Below are positions 33,269 through 45,800 of a stretch of 64,000 bases of DNA, in pieces. The position numbers were made by a program, and so were the translations under genes. Below the pieces are notes generated by a model. That model saw nothing but the letters and a program-made list of their open reading frames with translations, was not told where the DNA came from and ran no database searches. Positions within the stretch are counted from its first letter, which is position 1. Each line of letters starts with the position of its first letter. Source of the stretch: Ophiostoma sp. CBS 140.51 (Eukaryota > Ascomycota > Sordariomycetes > Ophiostomatales > Ophiostomataceae); NCBI GenBank assembly GCA_029298735.1, contig JANSLP010000066.1, forward strand, positions 62,001-126,000, given 5' to 3'.

Positions 33269-36200
33269 TTATGTTCCCAGCAGACCTTCACGCAGAGCCT
33301 CTTCGTCGACCACGTCCGCGTGCACATTGCTGGGTGCACCACGACGTTGATGAGCAGCCCAGTACTCCAAGAAGCCCGGAATGGCGCCCGGTTGATTGAT
33401 TCCAGGCGAGCGGAGCACATTGAGGTCGTGCATCGCCTTGACGGCCGCGCTCTTTGAGTTGATTGTACTCCTGGCGCTAACAGTGACACCGCCCGGAACG
33501 TTGACCGCAGAAGGGATGGGTGTCGCTGACCGTGACTTTGCCGTATCGGAAGCTGCCAGCCTTGTCTGGTCGGATACAACCGACTCTGCCTGGGATGTGG
33601 GCTCGGATACCGTCGGGGCGATCGCGATAGCCATCATGGTGGTCGCAATGGCCGGTGTTGCTACAGCCGCAGTTGTGATAGCGGCAGTAGTTGCTTGGGC
33701 AGGCGTGGATGCTGTTGCCGTGCTTGTAGTTGCCGAAGTGCTGGCCAACGTGGTGGCACCACCGCCCCACGGCCGCCAACCGACAAGCTTGCCCAGTCTC
33801 CGGGCACTGGAGAGAGTGGCGGCAGCTTGGGACACAGCCGACAGCGAGGCATTGGCAGATGTGCTGGTTGCGGTTACTGGGCTAGACACAATGCGTGTCG
33901 TGCGAGGTGCCGGAACACCGAGGGAGAGGTTGCCGCGCAGCATACTGTTGCTCTTGAGTGTGTCGGGTCCCGCCCGGGAGATAACGGGGCGGGCGGTGAC
34001 GGAACTGAGACCTGTGTCGGCCATGGCGGTTCCCAGAGGGCGAAGTGTGAGCTGGCTTGGTCTTGCCTTGAGGGTATGGATATCCAGACCGCCTTGCAAT
34101 GAGATGATGGATTCGTGGGATACGGCACGATGCAGTGGCCGATGGTGCCGGCTTGGAAGCTCAAAGTGGACGTCGTCATGCTCGTCTGACTCAAGCATAG
34201 CATCGCTCGGGAACGGCGAAGGTCCAGTTGGCGTCGGCGTTGTCGCTTCCGTTTCGGACGGAGCTGATTCATCAGCGGTACCTGTTACATTGGATGCAAA
34301 GTCGGGCACGTCGTCGATGTTGTTGCTCGTGTCCGACTGTGCCTCATTGCTACCATGCACAGATACTGTCTCATCGTCCTCCATAATCGGCTCAGGCAGC
34401 TGAGGCTGTAATTGCGGCAGTTGGTCTGGAGGTGCCGGCGAGGAGAAGGTGACCGGCTGAGAGAAGCCACAGGCCTGCTGGCTTTCGTCGAGGCTGGGCA
34501 TGCGACTGGACGACCGCCATGTTGGAGACAACGGGTCCACGCTTGTTGTTGGCGAAACCGGCATCGATGCATCCGACATCAATGTTCGGTCGAACACAGA
34601 GTTGCGTGTATCTGTGCGTGGCGAGCTGGGCACAGAGGACATGCTAAAGTCAGAAGGCTGATCAGAGAACATGGACCATCTGTTAGATGGGCCAGACATG
34701 GCGGTCGAGATGGAGTCTCTGCTTGTATGATGAGAATGGCGTGTAGGCGGGCTGGATCCCGGTGTGGCAGACAAGGCGTCTTGATGGTATGGCAGGGCCG
34801 GAAGTGATGGCTGATACAAGGGGGTGGAGGGCGTAGACAGGGTAGCCGGCGGTGGTGTAAAGACTGTCGGGGTCAGGCCAGCACGCTTTTTCTTAGGCTT
34901 CTTCGTCTCCATCTTCTTGCCGTTGATGTGGTAGTGGTGATGATGAACATGGAATTCCTGCGACAGTGACGGTTGGTGGCGCCCTGGCTGTGGTGTAGAG
35001 GGAGTCGACAGTGTAATGGAGGCATCAATGACTTCCAATGAATCATTTGGATCATGGGAATCATGCATGTCCCGATCGTCTGTCACGTACGGTTCTGGAG
35101 TTTGTGGCAGGAGATCTGTCTCGAGCTCGGCACGTAATGTCGACGCGGCACTCGCATCGTGCTCGACCAGCGGCTGGTGGTACATGAGCTGGTCGCGCAG
35201 TGCTTGGATCTCGTCGTTGGACGTCATCAGCATATCACGCAGCTCTGCCATACCAAGCTGGAGGTTTGCATTGTCCTGCAGCAGGTCACGCACAAAATGG
35301 GAGACGACCGCGCTGCCACCCTGGTTGCTCTTGGCGTCGTGAAGAGATTTTGTGGCCGCTGCACCCTTGAGGCGGCCAGCGGCCGTATTCAACTCCTTCT
35401 CGACAGCACGCTGGCGCTCCATGCGGCCCATAATCTCCTTGTGGCGGGCCTGCTCCTCACGAGACTCCTTCTCCATCATGTCGAGCTGGTACTGCAGGTC
35501 GGCAATGCCCCGTTCGGCACGCTTCCAACGCTGCACAGCTGACCGGGCTTCGGACTCGGATGTGACGAGGTTGTTCTGGAGAGTGGCTTGCTCGGCCTCG
35601 AGGGCGGCCAGGTGGCGCTCCATGTCTTCGGCGCGCTCAGCAGCACCCTCAAGACGACGGATGATTTGCTGGGATGACTGCAGCGAGGCCTCGAGCATCT
35701 TAATGTGGGTGTCCGAGTCCGAGACAGTCGTGTTGAGGGTCTCCAGCTGGTCGAGCAGAGCCCGGTTCTCCTTGATCTTTTTGGCATTTTCGGCCTCGAG
35801 CTCCTTCTTGTCCATCTCGAGCTGGCCAATGCGTTTGATTAACTCGGCACGATCACGTTCGGCATCGGCCATGTACGCTTCGTGGCGTTCAAGGAGCGAC
35901 TGTAGTCGAAGGTTAGAAGCTGATTATACGACGTGCATGGCGGTGATGCGTTGCTGTTGCTAAGACATGAGCATATACATGGGAGCGTTGTCTTGTAGTC
36001 GGTAGAGGAAGGCAGAAAGAAAGAAAAGGAGGAGAAAGAAAGGATGAGTTTAATGTTTAACTTGACAGTGATATGTTTCCAAGACAAGTACCGACAGGAC
36101 AGTCGAGCATGTTTTTTCGGAGCACGGGGACAAAAGACAAACATAGAAATAAGATGGAAGGAATGGTGATCGAGACGCTTATCTCCACTAACAAACAAGA

Positions 36201-36537
36201 GGTGTAAAATAACAATAGGAAGAAGCGCGAATAAGTGAGGCGTGGGGGGCATAAAGGAAAAGACAAAGGTGGTTCTTACCTGACCGAGTTTGGCGGCTGT
36301 TCGAACGTCATTCTCGACGCTCTCGAGGACGGTACAGTTGTGTTGTAGAAAGACGCAGCCGATCTGCCCACAGCAGCATTGCAATGCACCATCAGGCGCG
36401 GTTTGTTGGGCGGGAGGAGGATGAGGATGGGTACGGAGATTGGGCGTCGGTGTCCCAGATCGAGACACTGGGCCAGACCCGATGGCGGCTGTCCTGTCAG
36501 GGTCTCGCCGCGAATGCGGGTTGGTTATTTCTGCCAT
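33269..36537 (-). CDS. Conserved ascomycete coiled-coil protein (cytoskeleton/polarity type, NIMA-interactive-like)
   Basis: Two exons (36537-36280 and 35899-33269; 380-bp intron, donor GTAAGA) give 962 residues. The N-terminus has a Cys-rich patch (CCCGQIGCVFLQHNC), then LESVENDVRTAAKLGQ joined to SLLERHEAYMADAERDR. A long heptad coiled coil runs from about 90 to 280 (ERDRAELIKRIGQLEMDK onward). Next come HFVRDLLQDNANLQLGMAEL, an HHHHYH motif beside a Lys-rich stretch (ETKKPKKKR), and a long Ser/Thr/Pro-rich disordered C-terminal half. I recall similar proteins in filamentous ascomycetes annotated as hypothetical or NIMA-interactive; that name is uncertain. The architecture suggests a scaffold at microtubule or polarity sites, with phosphorylation in the tail. 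Confidence 0.85.
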
Positions 36538-38526
36538 GGCTGCCGGCGGTCGAGCAGGAATGTAATTCCAATGTTGGGGCTCCGCATGCTGGGGTGGCCA
36601 ATAGCAGGAGAGGAGAATGCAAAACCCGAGAGATGAAGAAAACGAAGAAAGCAAAGAACGATTCGGCGTCTTCTCTGGAATGTGAACAAATTGGACAACT
36701 TGTGCAGGAGACGTGCCCCTTCAACACAAAGGTCCTTTGCGTTTATTGTGCCGTGCAAGATCGAGCGAGAAACCGTGCTGCGGAATGGGCGGCGGAAAGG
36801 ACTGCTTGCGCGCACGCTCGATTTGAGAGGATTGCGGAAGAAAATAGGACGGCTGCAAAGCGCGAAGAAGGACGAAAATGAAGTCGAAAAATAAAAGATG
36901 GCGAGAAAATATCAGTTTGCGGTCGCGTCGTGGAGCACCAGCTGTGGCCAGCACATGGTGCGTATCGGTCTGTTAGAAAGCGTCTGCTCCAGATATCCGA
37001 CTCGAAAGCCGCGACGATCGAGCGGGAGAGAAACGGCAGTCGTCTTGTTGATGCTGTCGTCTTTCGAAAAGATCAAAGAATGTCGTCGGTGAGGCTCAGA
37101 CGGAGAGCTCGCAAGGCTGCTCGGGTAATGCCGCCTCCTGTTTGCGACCGCGCCGCGTGCCGCTGCCGAAAGCGAGTGATTGTTAGCGAAGGAACGGATG
37201 CTGGTGTCAAGGACAAAGAGTGTGAGGCCGTCGCTGGGTGGTTTGTCGGAGGAAAAGGAGGGTTAAAGAAGCGTCGCGACGTCGGAGGGGTGAAGAGAGA
37301 AGGTGGGCAGGCAGCACAGGGGGATATCGCGAACAAAGGAAGGAGGGAACGCCGAATCCCTGCTCAAGAGGGCAAAGAGGGCAGTTGCAGATATGATGGC
37401 GTATGGCGCCGGGACGCGATGGGAGATTGACAGGTATCCATCATGTACTGTGCGTAAAATTTTAGCTGTAAAGGTACATGTAGATACATTTTTGAATCAG
37501 CAATTAAAGACTTTGCAATGCGCACTAGGTCGTTTAGGGCCAGCGTGAAGAACAGAGTGCCATTGATAATCGCTAACCCAGTCGCTCACTCGCTAGAAAG
37601 CGCTGAGTGTAAGTCGAATAGTGGGGTCTTGTTTGTGTTGTCTGCATGTCTTGGTCTGTTCTTCAGCCGGCGTTCGAGTGTTTCCCACGCCTCGCGGCAC
37701 GCGTCAGGCACTTTAACGCCCCGCTCCAGGCCCTCTTTCGAGGCGACTGGTTGGCTGTGGACGCACGACGGCAAGCCTGCAGTAGTGGACGGAGGCCAAA
37801 GTTAAGTCGGCCAAAACAACACACACACACACACAAACGTACCCTCCACCAGCCACCTGCTTTTTGGCTTGATTTTGATGGTGTGAAGGGCAGTTGTCTG
37901 TCGCATTCGATGGAAATAAGTTGGCTTGCACAAAGTACGACTACGGTTGCATTTGTTGACGTACGGTAGTGGCACGCAAAATGCTGCAGATGATATTGCT
38001 TGTTTTCGTTTATTTTCACCGAGGTCGTTGCACATCTCAATCAAAGAAAAAGGATAAGAAAACTTGATGCAGAACGCAGCGAGGAGAACAATCACGAGGT
38101 CATGTTGATTTTGATTTTGATTATGAGTGAGGTGCTGTTTTGAGAAACCCGGGCTTGCAAGTACGTCATATCTCCGACACCCAGCCTGTCACCAGAAAGA
38201 GTGCCATTAGGGACCACCACGATAGTGCGTCATACGCGATTTACAGCCAGTAAGCGAAGCTTTGTAAAATCAATACAAGTACATGCTTGATGATTCGCTC
38301 TTTATTCACCATGTATACCGAGTCCATCGTCTACAATACTGGATTGCAGGCCAAGGCAACAAGGAGAACAAGTCACATAATATCGATTGTGTTGATGCAC
38401 TCAAATCGGGTCGGCAGATGGGTCTAAACTGGGCAAGCAATATGGCACTTTACAAGGAGAACGCATGATAAGACGATTTCATTTCATTACAACAATACAA
38501 TTCAACTATCTGCTCCCTCGTCCCAT
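36538..38526. other. Intergenic region upstream of the coiled-coil gene
   Basis: No gene supported. The 600 bp next to the coiled-coil start are purine-rich on the + strand (pyrimidine-rich leader on the sense strand). An AC microsatellite is at 37819-37835. Open frames on the + strand here are Arg/Lys/Gly-rich shadows of the leader. Confidence 0.5.
37819..37835. repeat. (AC)n microsatellite
   Basis: Eight AC units plus A. A simple-sequence repeat in non-coding DNA. Confidence 0.9.
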
Positions 38527-40359
38527 TCAAGGGGGGCCCAGAGTCAGAACGTCCAGACCATCGGCCAGTTGCTTCTTGGTGGGCATCTTGCCGACGTTCA
38601 TCAGCTCGGCGCTCTGCACCATGACAGGATCCTTGCCCATTGTGGCCACCGCGACGACTGTCTCGCCCTTGGTGTAGAAGACGGCCCACGAGCCCGAATC
38701 CAGGCTGCCCTGAACCACAATGTCGTCGAAGCCAGAGGCGGCCGTGTTACCACAGTAGCGCAGCTGTGCGGACAGCGCCGACCAGAAGACGGGCGTGAAG
38801 AAGGAGCCCGGTCCGCTGGTGCTGCCCGGCAGGCTCGGGTTGACAATGTGCTCGGCGGCGATGCGGCCGGCCTTTTGAGCGACGTTCCAGTGCTCGATGC
38901 GGACAAACTTGCCCTCGCCGCCAGGACCGTGGTAGGGGAAAGTGGCAATGTCACCGAGAGCATAGACGTCCTTGAGACCGACAACTGAAAAGGTTTCGTC
39001 AGTCTTGAGGGAGCCGTCGGACTCGAGGCGCACGACACTGTTGTCGCGCAGGTACTCGGTAGCGGGGGCGACACCAATACCCAGGATCACGAGGTCAGCT
39101 TCAAGCTTGGTGCCGTCTTTTAGGAAGACAGCGCCGACCTTGGTGGCGTCTGCGGACGACGGCTCAGCCTTGTCAACCGAGGCCGACAAATAAAACTTAA
39201 CGCCGTTCTTCTCGAGGCCGTTTTGGGCGGCAGCACCGACCTCGTGGCCCAGCACGCGCTCCAGCGGCACCTTTTCCATACCAATGACGGTGACGTCGTG
39301 GTTCTTAGCCGTCGCGTTGGCCACCTCCATGCCGATAAACGACGAGCCGACAATAACCACCTTCTTCTTGGCGCCGTCGTTGGCGCCCAGCACGTCGGTA
39401 ATCTTCTTGACGTCGTGCACGTTGCGCAGCGTAAAGATGTTGCCGAGGACCTTGAAGCCTTGCAGCGGGAGCAGACGTGCAGTACCGCCCGTCGACAAAA
39501 TCAGCTTACTGTACGGGAGAGTCGCACCGCCCTTGGTCTGGACCTTTTTGGCAGAGAAATCGACACTGGTCACCTCGTCTTGCACAATGGAGACGCCGCC
39601 CGTCTCGAACCAGGACTGGTCGCGCAACTGAATCTTAGCCGGGTCCGCAATCAAGGCCTTGGACAGCTTGGGGCGGTCAATGGGCAGATAGCCCTCGTTG
39701 GTGATGACAGTGATGCTGCCCGAGAACCCCTTCTCGCGGAGCGCCTCCACAGCACCAATGGCACCCGATCCGCCGCCCACAACCACGACCTTGTTGGTTT
39801 CTTCCTTGGCGACGGTGCACTTGAACTTGGGCTTGCGGCGGCCTGCCTTGATGACTTCCTTCTCGCCCGTAATATAGACGCCGCCGTCACGCTCGACGAC
39901 CTTGAAGGTGGGCAGGTAGTCGAGCGCGGGAGCGTCCTCGACGTCACCCGTCTTGGCATTGAAGCAGGCGCCGTGCCACGGGCAGGTAATGCGGCCGTTG
40001 GCCGTCAGTACACCCTTGACGAGGGGCGCACCGTAGTGTGTGCATTTGGGTCCAATGGCCTGGACGGTGCCGGCAGCGTTGACGAGTAAGACTTTGGCGT
40101 CCTCAATTCCTTCGACTTCAACCTCCTTCTTCTCGCCAGTCTTGAGCGCCAGCGACGTGACGTCTTTCAGCTTGAACTCAGTCATGGCGCGGGCAGTCGT
40201 GGATATGGGGGAAATGTGTTGTTGTGTTCGTAGTAACGGTGGTGGTTGCAGTAGCAGAGATCGTGCAGCTGCAATTGGGGATTGTTGGTACGAGAGTGCA
40301 ATACGACGGAGGACCTTAATGTTCGATGCTGGCCTCAGACGAGAAACGACACAATTCAT
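38527..40359 (-). CDS. AIFM3-like oxidoreductase: Rieske [2Fe-2S] domain plus FAD/NAD(P) reductase
   Basis: A single exon of 610 residues from the ATG at 40359. Residues 1-58 are basic, Arg/Ser/Leu-rich and lack acidic residues, typical of mitochondrial targeting. A second ATG at 40185 (M59, MTEFKLKD) starts the conserved protein. The Rieske domain has CTHYGAP (Cys106, His108) and CPWHGACF (Cys126, His129), all four cluster ligands. The flavoprotein part has VVVVGGGSGAIGA (FAD), a second Rossmann motif KKVVIVGSSFIGMEVA (NADH) and LILGIGVAPATEYL. This is the AIFM3/AIF-like class of pyridine nucleotide-disulphide oxidoreductases, linked to redox metabolism and cell death in eukaryotes. The substrate here is unknown. 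It is divergent from the Zn2Cys6 regulator. Confidence 0.93.
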   Translation of the reverse strand: MNCVVSRLRPASNIKVLRRIALSYQQSPIAAARSLLLQPPPLLRTQQHISPISTTARAMTEFKLKDVTSLALKTGEKKEVEVEGIEDAKVLLVNAAGTVQAIGPKCTHYGAPLVKGVLTANGRITCPWHGACFNAKTGDVEDAPALDYLPTFKVVERDGGVYITGEKEVIKAGRRKPKFKCTVAKEETNKVVVVGGGSGAIGAVEALREKGFSGSITVITNEGYLPIDRPKLSKALIADPAKIQLRDQSWFETGGVSIVQDEVTSVDFSAKKVQTKGGATLPYSKLILSTGGTARLLPLQGFKVLGNIFTLRNVHDVKKITDVLGANDGAKKKVVIVGSSFIGMEVANATAKNHDVTVIGMEKVPLERVLGHEVGAAAQNGLEKNGVKFYLSASVDKAEPSSADATKVGAVFLKDGTKLEADLVILGIGVAPATEYLRDNSVVRLESDGSLKTDETFSVVGLKDVYALGDIATFPYHGPGGEGKFVRIEHWNVAQKAGRIAAEHIVNPSLPGSTSGPGSFFTPVFWSALSAQLRYCGNTAASGFDDIVVQGSLDSGSWAVFYTKGETVVAVATMGKDPVMVQSAELMNVGKMPTKKQLADGLDVLTLGPP

Positions 40360-42578
40360 GAGATATGAGGGAAAGGAAAGTATGGGAGAAAGAGGTGCCA
40401 GTCGGGCAAAAGAAACGGAACAGGTGAGAGGGAGGGGTGAGAACCAAAATAAGGCGAAACGGGAACGGCACAACTACAGCAGACACGGGTATCTTTTGCT
40501 GCAGGCGGGGGTATGTCACGAAATGGTGTGCGAATTGCTTCAGATGGATGAAGAGCGGGGGGGAAGAGACGAAGAGCGAAAGGGAAGAAGAGGGAGCTGG
40601 CAAGTATTTACGCCCGATTTATCAGCGGATGCTGTCCTATGTCATGTACGTTAACAACAGGGCAAGAGCGATCGAACTGTCTTCCAAAACCAGCAAAAGA
40701 ACGCCATTTACGGACGCCCGGCAAACACAACAGAAGGCGCGAACGGGCGTACAGCGAGAGCAGACCACCCGTATAACACGCAAAGAAAGTGCAATGCATC
40801 ATTGCGGGCACGCTCACTGGCTGGGAAGCGGGGTTGTTTGTGGTGCAAGCCGCAGGAGACAAAGCAGCTTCGGCAGCGTATCTCGCTGGAAAAGCAGCGT
40901 ATGACGACATGAGTGCGGGCACTGTCGAGATGGCGGGAGAGCTGGGCCCTTTTCAGGTGATCCAAAGTGGTGATGATAACGGTCGATAGAGCTTTAGTGG
41001 AGTGGGGTAGCCAATCGTAGAGCTCTGATTACGGGCGTGTGTAGGGCCTAGCGTCGACAGACATGCGCTGTTGCCACAAGCGTTCCAGGCACATAGATCG
41101 ATCATGGATCAGGACAGAAGTATCTTGGAACCAACAAAGACGTCGAGATAGGAAATCCCGCTGCTCGAACGCCTCATATTAGGTATAAGTTTTTCTTCTG
41201 TTGTAGTGTTATTAGGGAGTGAAAAAAGAGAGAGGAAAAAGAAAAAGCAAGAAGCAAGAAACCAAACAAGGTGAACCAAGCCTTCATTCACCAACAGGGT
41301 GAAAGTAAACACGAGACTTCTTGTCGTGGAAGAAATAGCCACGTCCTTGTGGTATTTATATGACATGGCTCAACACCAGCAAGTGGACGATAGATATAAT
41401 TGATTATCGGGCATTGACAAAGCGGCAATAAAAGGCTGTTGCTGCCAGCCCGTGATCCATGTCAGCCACGCAAGGCTGAAGGTCTAAACCGAATCTAGGC
41501 CGTCACCTTAACTGGTGGGTCATTTCAAAACATTGAGGGTATTGTAAAGATATAAATGGTGAATTTCGGCTTTTCCGTGGGTTCTTCGTCGAGGCCGTGC
41601 TCGATCGTCGTCCGTGTTGCCAATCTGTCATGCCGGGAAAGTTGCTGGCCGGTATTGAGAAGAAACGGGTGTCACGATCCGCATCAAGGCGCTCCCTTCC
41701 GCATGGATCCTCTTAAGCATGCCATCCATAAGATATCCCATCGATGCCATGGGCGGGTAGTGGTGGCCCGACGGGGAACGGGGGATGGAACGGGTTCGGG
41801 AAATGAGAGCTTCGCCCGCGGCCTCGCCTTCAGAACTACCGAACCCGGTCGGGGAACAAGGAGCGTAGTGGAAACTGCTACCGAGCGGCATATGAGCATC
41901 ATGAGAGACAAGTGTTGATTGGGTGTCCTGGCCGAGGCAAATGGTACTCCTTAGCATCAAGGTGAGATCGTGAGTATCAGCGCCGCAAATGGCTTGGTGA
42001 TGCATCAATTTCAAGCCGAACGAAGATAAGATTTGATCTTGACAGGTGCAGACCGACCGTTGCAATGTTCAGGGCAGGCACCAACTGCACTTCACTAACA
42101 CCGGCCGCCGACTGTACATGTGAATAAGTGGGGCGATTTTGCGTACTTTTACGCAGTTTTGGTGGCAATTTCCCACCCATTTTTGGCCCGTCGTCCGTCC
42201 GTGGTCGGCCGAAAATGGACGAGCATAGCTGCTGAATAATCCCTGCAACTATGTAATGGCAAACGCTCGCTCCTTCCTTTCTCTTTCAGGGACACGAACA
42301 CCTGCCTGGACTTTTCAATTTTTTCTGTTTGTTGTTTTTGTGAAAGTCGAAAATCGAAAAATAGCAAGCAAAAAGTGAGTAAGAACAAATCGAAAGAGTT
42401 GCAAGAGTCCAATTGCAGTTGCATCCCGCTTTGCAGCGAAACAACGAAACAACCTGGACAAAACGCAAGACCGACAGACGCCACTTGCACGGGGGGCCAC
42501 CGCACTGTTTTATACGCCTACAAGCTCCTCCGCCTCGCCCGGAACTCATTCATTCGTCCGCCGGAACGAAACCAGCGG

Positions 42579-42638
42579 ATGAAATTTACAACACCAGATC
42601 TCCGCAACTCCAGCTTGAACAATTCCGCCGTCGGTTGA
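42579..42638 (+). promoter_or_regulatory. Upstream ORF 1 in the regulator leader
   Basis: ATG at 42579 opens a 19-residue frame (MKFTTPDLRN...) ending in TGA at 42638, 194 bp before the main ATG. It matters only if transcription starts upstream of it, which is not shown. Confidence 0.4.
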
Positions 42639-42662
42639 CTGAACCGTCCGGCGCCGTGTCCT

Positions 42663-42767
42663 ATGCAAGGGCAAGAGCCGCACAGTGCTTGTCGCCCAGG
42701 AACAAGCTCCCCACGCCACACAGCTCCAGGAGCCCAGCTCAGTTCTTTTAGCTGCACGAGCTCATAG
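42663..42767 (+). promoter_or_regulatory. Upstream ORF 2 in the regulator leader
   Basis: ATG at 42663 opens a 34-residue frame (MQGQEPHSAC...) ending in TAG at 42767, 65 bp before the main ATG. It would be expected to reduce initiation on the main frame if it lies in the mRNA. Confidence 0.4.
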
Positions 42768-42831
42768 CTCATAGAGCTCACAGCGGGCATCCGTCTTTTT
42801 TACACAACAGGGCCAAGATCAAGTCGAGACC

Positions 42832-45800
42832 ATGTCACCCCCAAGCATGAGCTTGACGCCGGCCCAGGTCATGGAGGCTCGGCGGCGCAAGGTGCGCAAA
42901 GGTACCCACAGCTGTTGGGAGTGCCGTCGCCGCAAGATTCGGTGTCAGTTTTCATCACCAGATGATACGGTCTGCATCGGCTGTCGGGCACGTGGGTCTG
43001 CCTGCCGCAGCCAAGAGTTTGCCGATGAAACGCCCTCGCCACAGCAGCAGGTGCCAGAGAAGAAGGTCGCCCAGCGGCTGGACCGCCTTGAGACCATGAT
43101 GCAGCAGCTAATGACACACGTCATGGCTGGGCCGTCACAACAGCAACAACAACCCCAACAACATCAGCAGCAGCAGCAAACGGGCCCGCCAGACGAAGGG
43201 CCAGCGGTAGCCCATGCTGCTACTGAAGCACGGCGCAAATCCCAGGCTAGCCATGGCCAGGAGCATCACGGACACCACCACGCTTCTGGAGCAGCTTCTT
43301 CATCCGAGAATGACGACACCAACGACTCACTACGCCATTACAATGTCGAACAAGACTGTCCCCAAGATTGTGGTGCCTACGACGAAACAGCCTATGAGCA
43401 CATCAAAAAAATCTACAAGAACCCAGCTGAGATCGTGGCCCATGTTTGTCCAACAGCAGCCGGTAAGCAGGGTTATGGATTGCTCGATGTGCTCGACACG
43501 TCGACGGCTGACGACACACCCGTGGCCGCTCTCCTCGGCATCCAGGACACCCTGTCCAACAACAACGGCGGTGGCAGTGGTGGTGGGTCGAGTCCACACC
43601 ACAACCCATTGTCTTCCAACAGTATCGCGAACAGCGCGACCACAGCTGTCTCGGCTGTTCTGGGCGCGACAACAGGTGCTTCCCTAGGCCACAACACCGG
43701 CCTTAGTCCCGGCTCCATGGATGGTGCCAACAGTCCCTCGAATGGCGGCCATGGAAGCATTAGCGGAAGCACAGGTGGTGTCAGCCACGAGGCACGGGGG
43801 CAAGGCAACAGCTCCGGATCTGCAGCTTCTGATTCTGCCGGTACTGCAACGACAAAGGACTCATCGGTACCGTCATCATCCATGCTATACACACGAATGG
43901 CCGACCCGGTCAGTGAGGAGTGGCGGCGCCACCGACATCTCAGCAGGCTACTACTATCACTATTTCCGACACAAGACGATGTCAACACCATTGCAACTGG
44001 TGCGCCCACACAGTACATAGCTACACTCTTTCACTCAAAGCACGAGATTGCCTCCGGCCGCAGCGAACCCGTTACAAAACTACGCGAAATACCGCCCATG
44101 TCCAGCCACCCAACAGCCATCGCAAGGCGGTTGCTACAGCTGACACTGTGCATGCAGCAGATGGCGCCTTGTTTTGTGCTGCAGAATAAGCTGCAAATGA
44201 AAGAGCCCATGTCCGACGTCATCAGCCGCATTGCCGGCGTCGTCAGCCACACAGTGACCTCCAACGATGAGCTGATCGGATCCGTCGAGGGCCTTGAGTG
44301 TCTCGTCTTGCTCGGCCAGCAGCAGTCAAATACCGGCCAACTGCGCAAGGCCTGGCTGAGCTACCGCCGTGCCATGAGCCTGGCACAGCTCATGGGCCTT
44401 GACCGTGGCAACACACGTGCGATGAAGTCCTGCGACCCAACATCCGACCCGCGCCTGCGTCCCACGCCGGCTGCCATGTGGTACCGCATCAACGCCTGTG
44501 ATCGTTACGTCTCACTCCTGCTTGGCCTGCGCGCAGGCTCACAGGATGACGAAGGCTACTCACCTTCCAAACAGACGAGCGAGAACGGTCCCAGCAACAG
44601 CACCTTCGAGGACGACATGGACACGCCTGTTGAGACGCTCGAAAAGGCCCACACCGTGCTATCTGGCCGTATTATCGAGCGCAATCACAGCAAGATCTCG
44701 CTCGAAAAGTCGTATGCTGTCACCCAAGCCATCGATGCCGACCTCCAAGCCGCAGCTTCACGCAACCTGGGCCCCACCTGGTGGGAAGTGCCCTCTTACG
44801 ACCCCTACGCCCGACCCGACTTTATCTTTAGCGAAATGTCACGCTCCATCTTGCAGGTACATCACCACTGTATCCTGATCCTACTCCATCTGCCTTACAT
44901 GCTCCGTGGCGAGCACCCAGCTGCCGCCGCCGCCAAGATGATGGCTGCCTCCTCTTCAGCCGCCACGAGCATGTGCGAGGGACACGGTATGGGCAACACT
45001 CCGACCAACCCAGGTACTAATGAAGCCGAGCCTTCGCCACACGAGTCGATCGACGAACGCCGCAGCTGCAGTGGTGGTCTCGCCTACAGCAAAGCCACCT
45101 GTCTGCAGTCAAGCCGTGCCGTCCTCAAGCGCTTCACCCATTTCCGCCTGCTCGTCAACACGGCGTTTTCTTGTCGCCATGTCGACTATGCCTCCTTGAT
45201 CGCCGCCATGACCCTCATTATTGGCTACCTTGGCCCTCGCCCGGCCCCGAACTCCGACCCGAACATTCTCGACGCCTTTGACAACCAGTTGAGACAGGAC
45301 CGCGCCATGGTCGAGCAAGTTCGGGAGTGCATGGAACGTGTCGGCAAGGCCAACGACGACAAACTATCTCGGGAGTCGGCAGCAACCATCCAGCAGCTGA
45401 TGCCCATTCTGGACCTGGTCGCCAAGAAGCCCGAGTCAGAGGTTGCTACCGTGGAGACAGCTGGTGGCAGCAGTAGCCTGTCCCCGAGACACATGCCCAC
45501 CAACACCAGTGGAGGACATGGGCACTCCGGCTCGTTGACATCGCCCGCACGCGGCGGTGGTGACTACACTCAGGACAGCAACATGCGGAATACGACCAGT
45601 CCCTATGGTGGCGGCAATGTCGGCATCGGTGCTACCAACGTCGGCACACCCGGCACACCCGCTGGGGGAGGTTCCGCCGTCCGTCTCAATGTCCCTTACT
45701 TTGGTACGGTCAATATTCACACCAACGCTGCCACCGGCATGTCTAGCATGTCGCCGCACTACCCGCACCCACCGCAGACACCCTACCAGGAGCAACAGCA

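Larger units (their letters stand above)
40360..42831. other. Divergent intergenic region, AIF-like gene / Zn2Cys6 regulator
   Basis: 2.5 kb with no supported gene. The last 500 bp look like a leader for the regulator and contain two short upstream ORFs, listed separately. A purine-rich segment at 41215-41270 has no visible function. Confidence 0.5.

Noticed and set aside
36930..37430. 166-codon Arg/Lys/Gly-rich frame
   Set aside because: Translation of the purine strand of the coiled-coil gene's leader; no motif.
39223..40089. 288-codon open frame antisense to the AIF-like gene
   Set aside because: Antisense shadow without domain or promoter signals.
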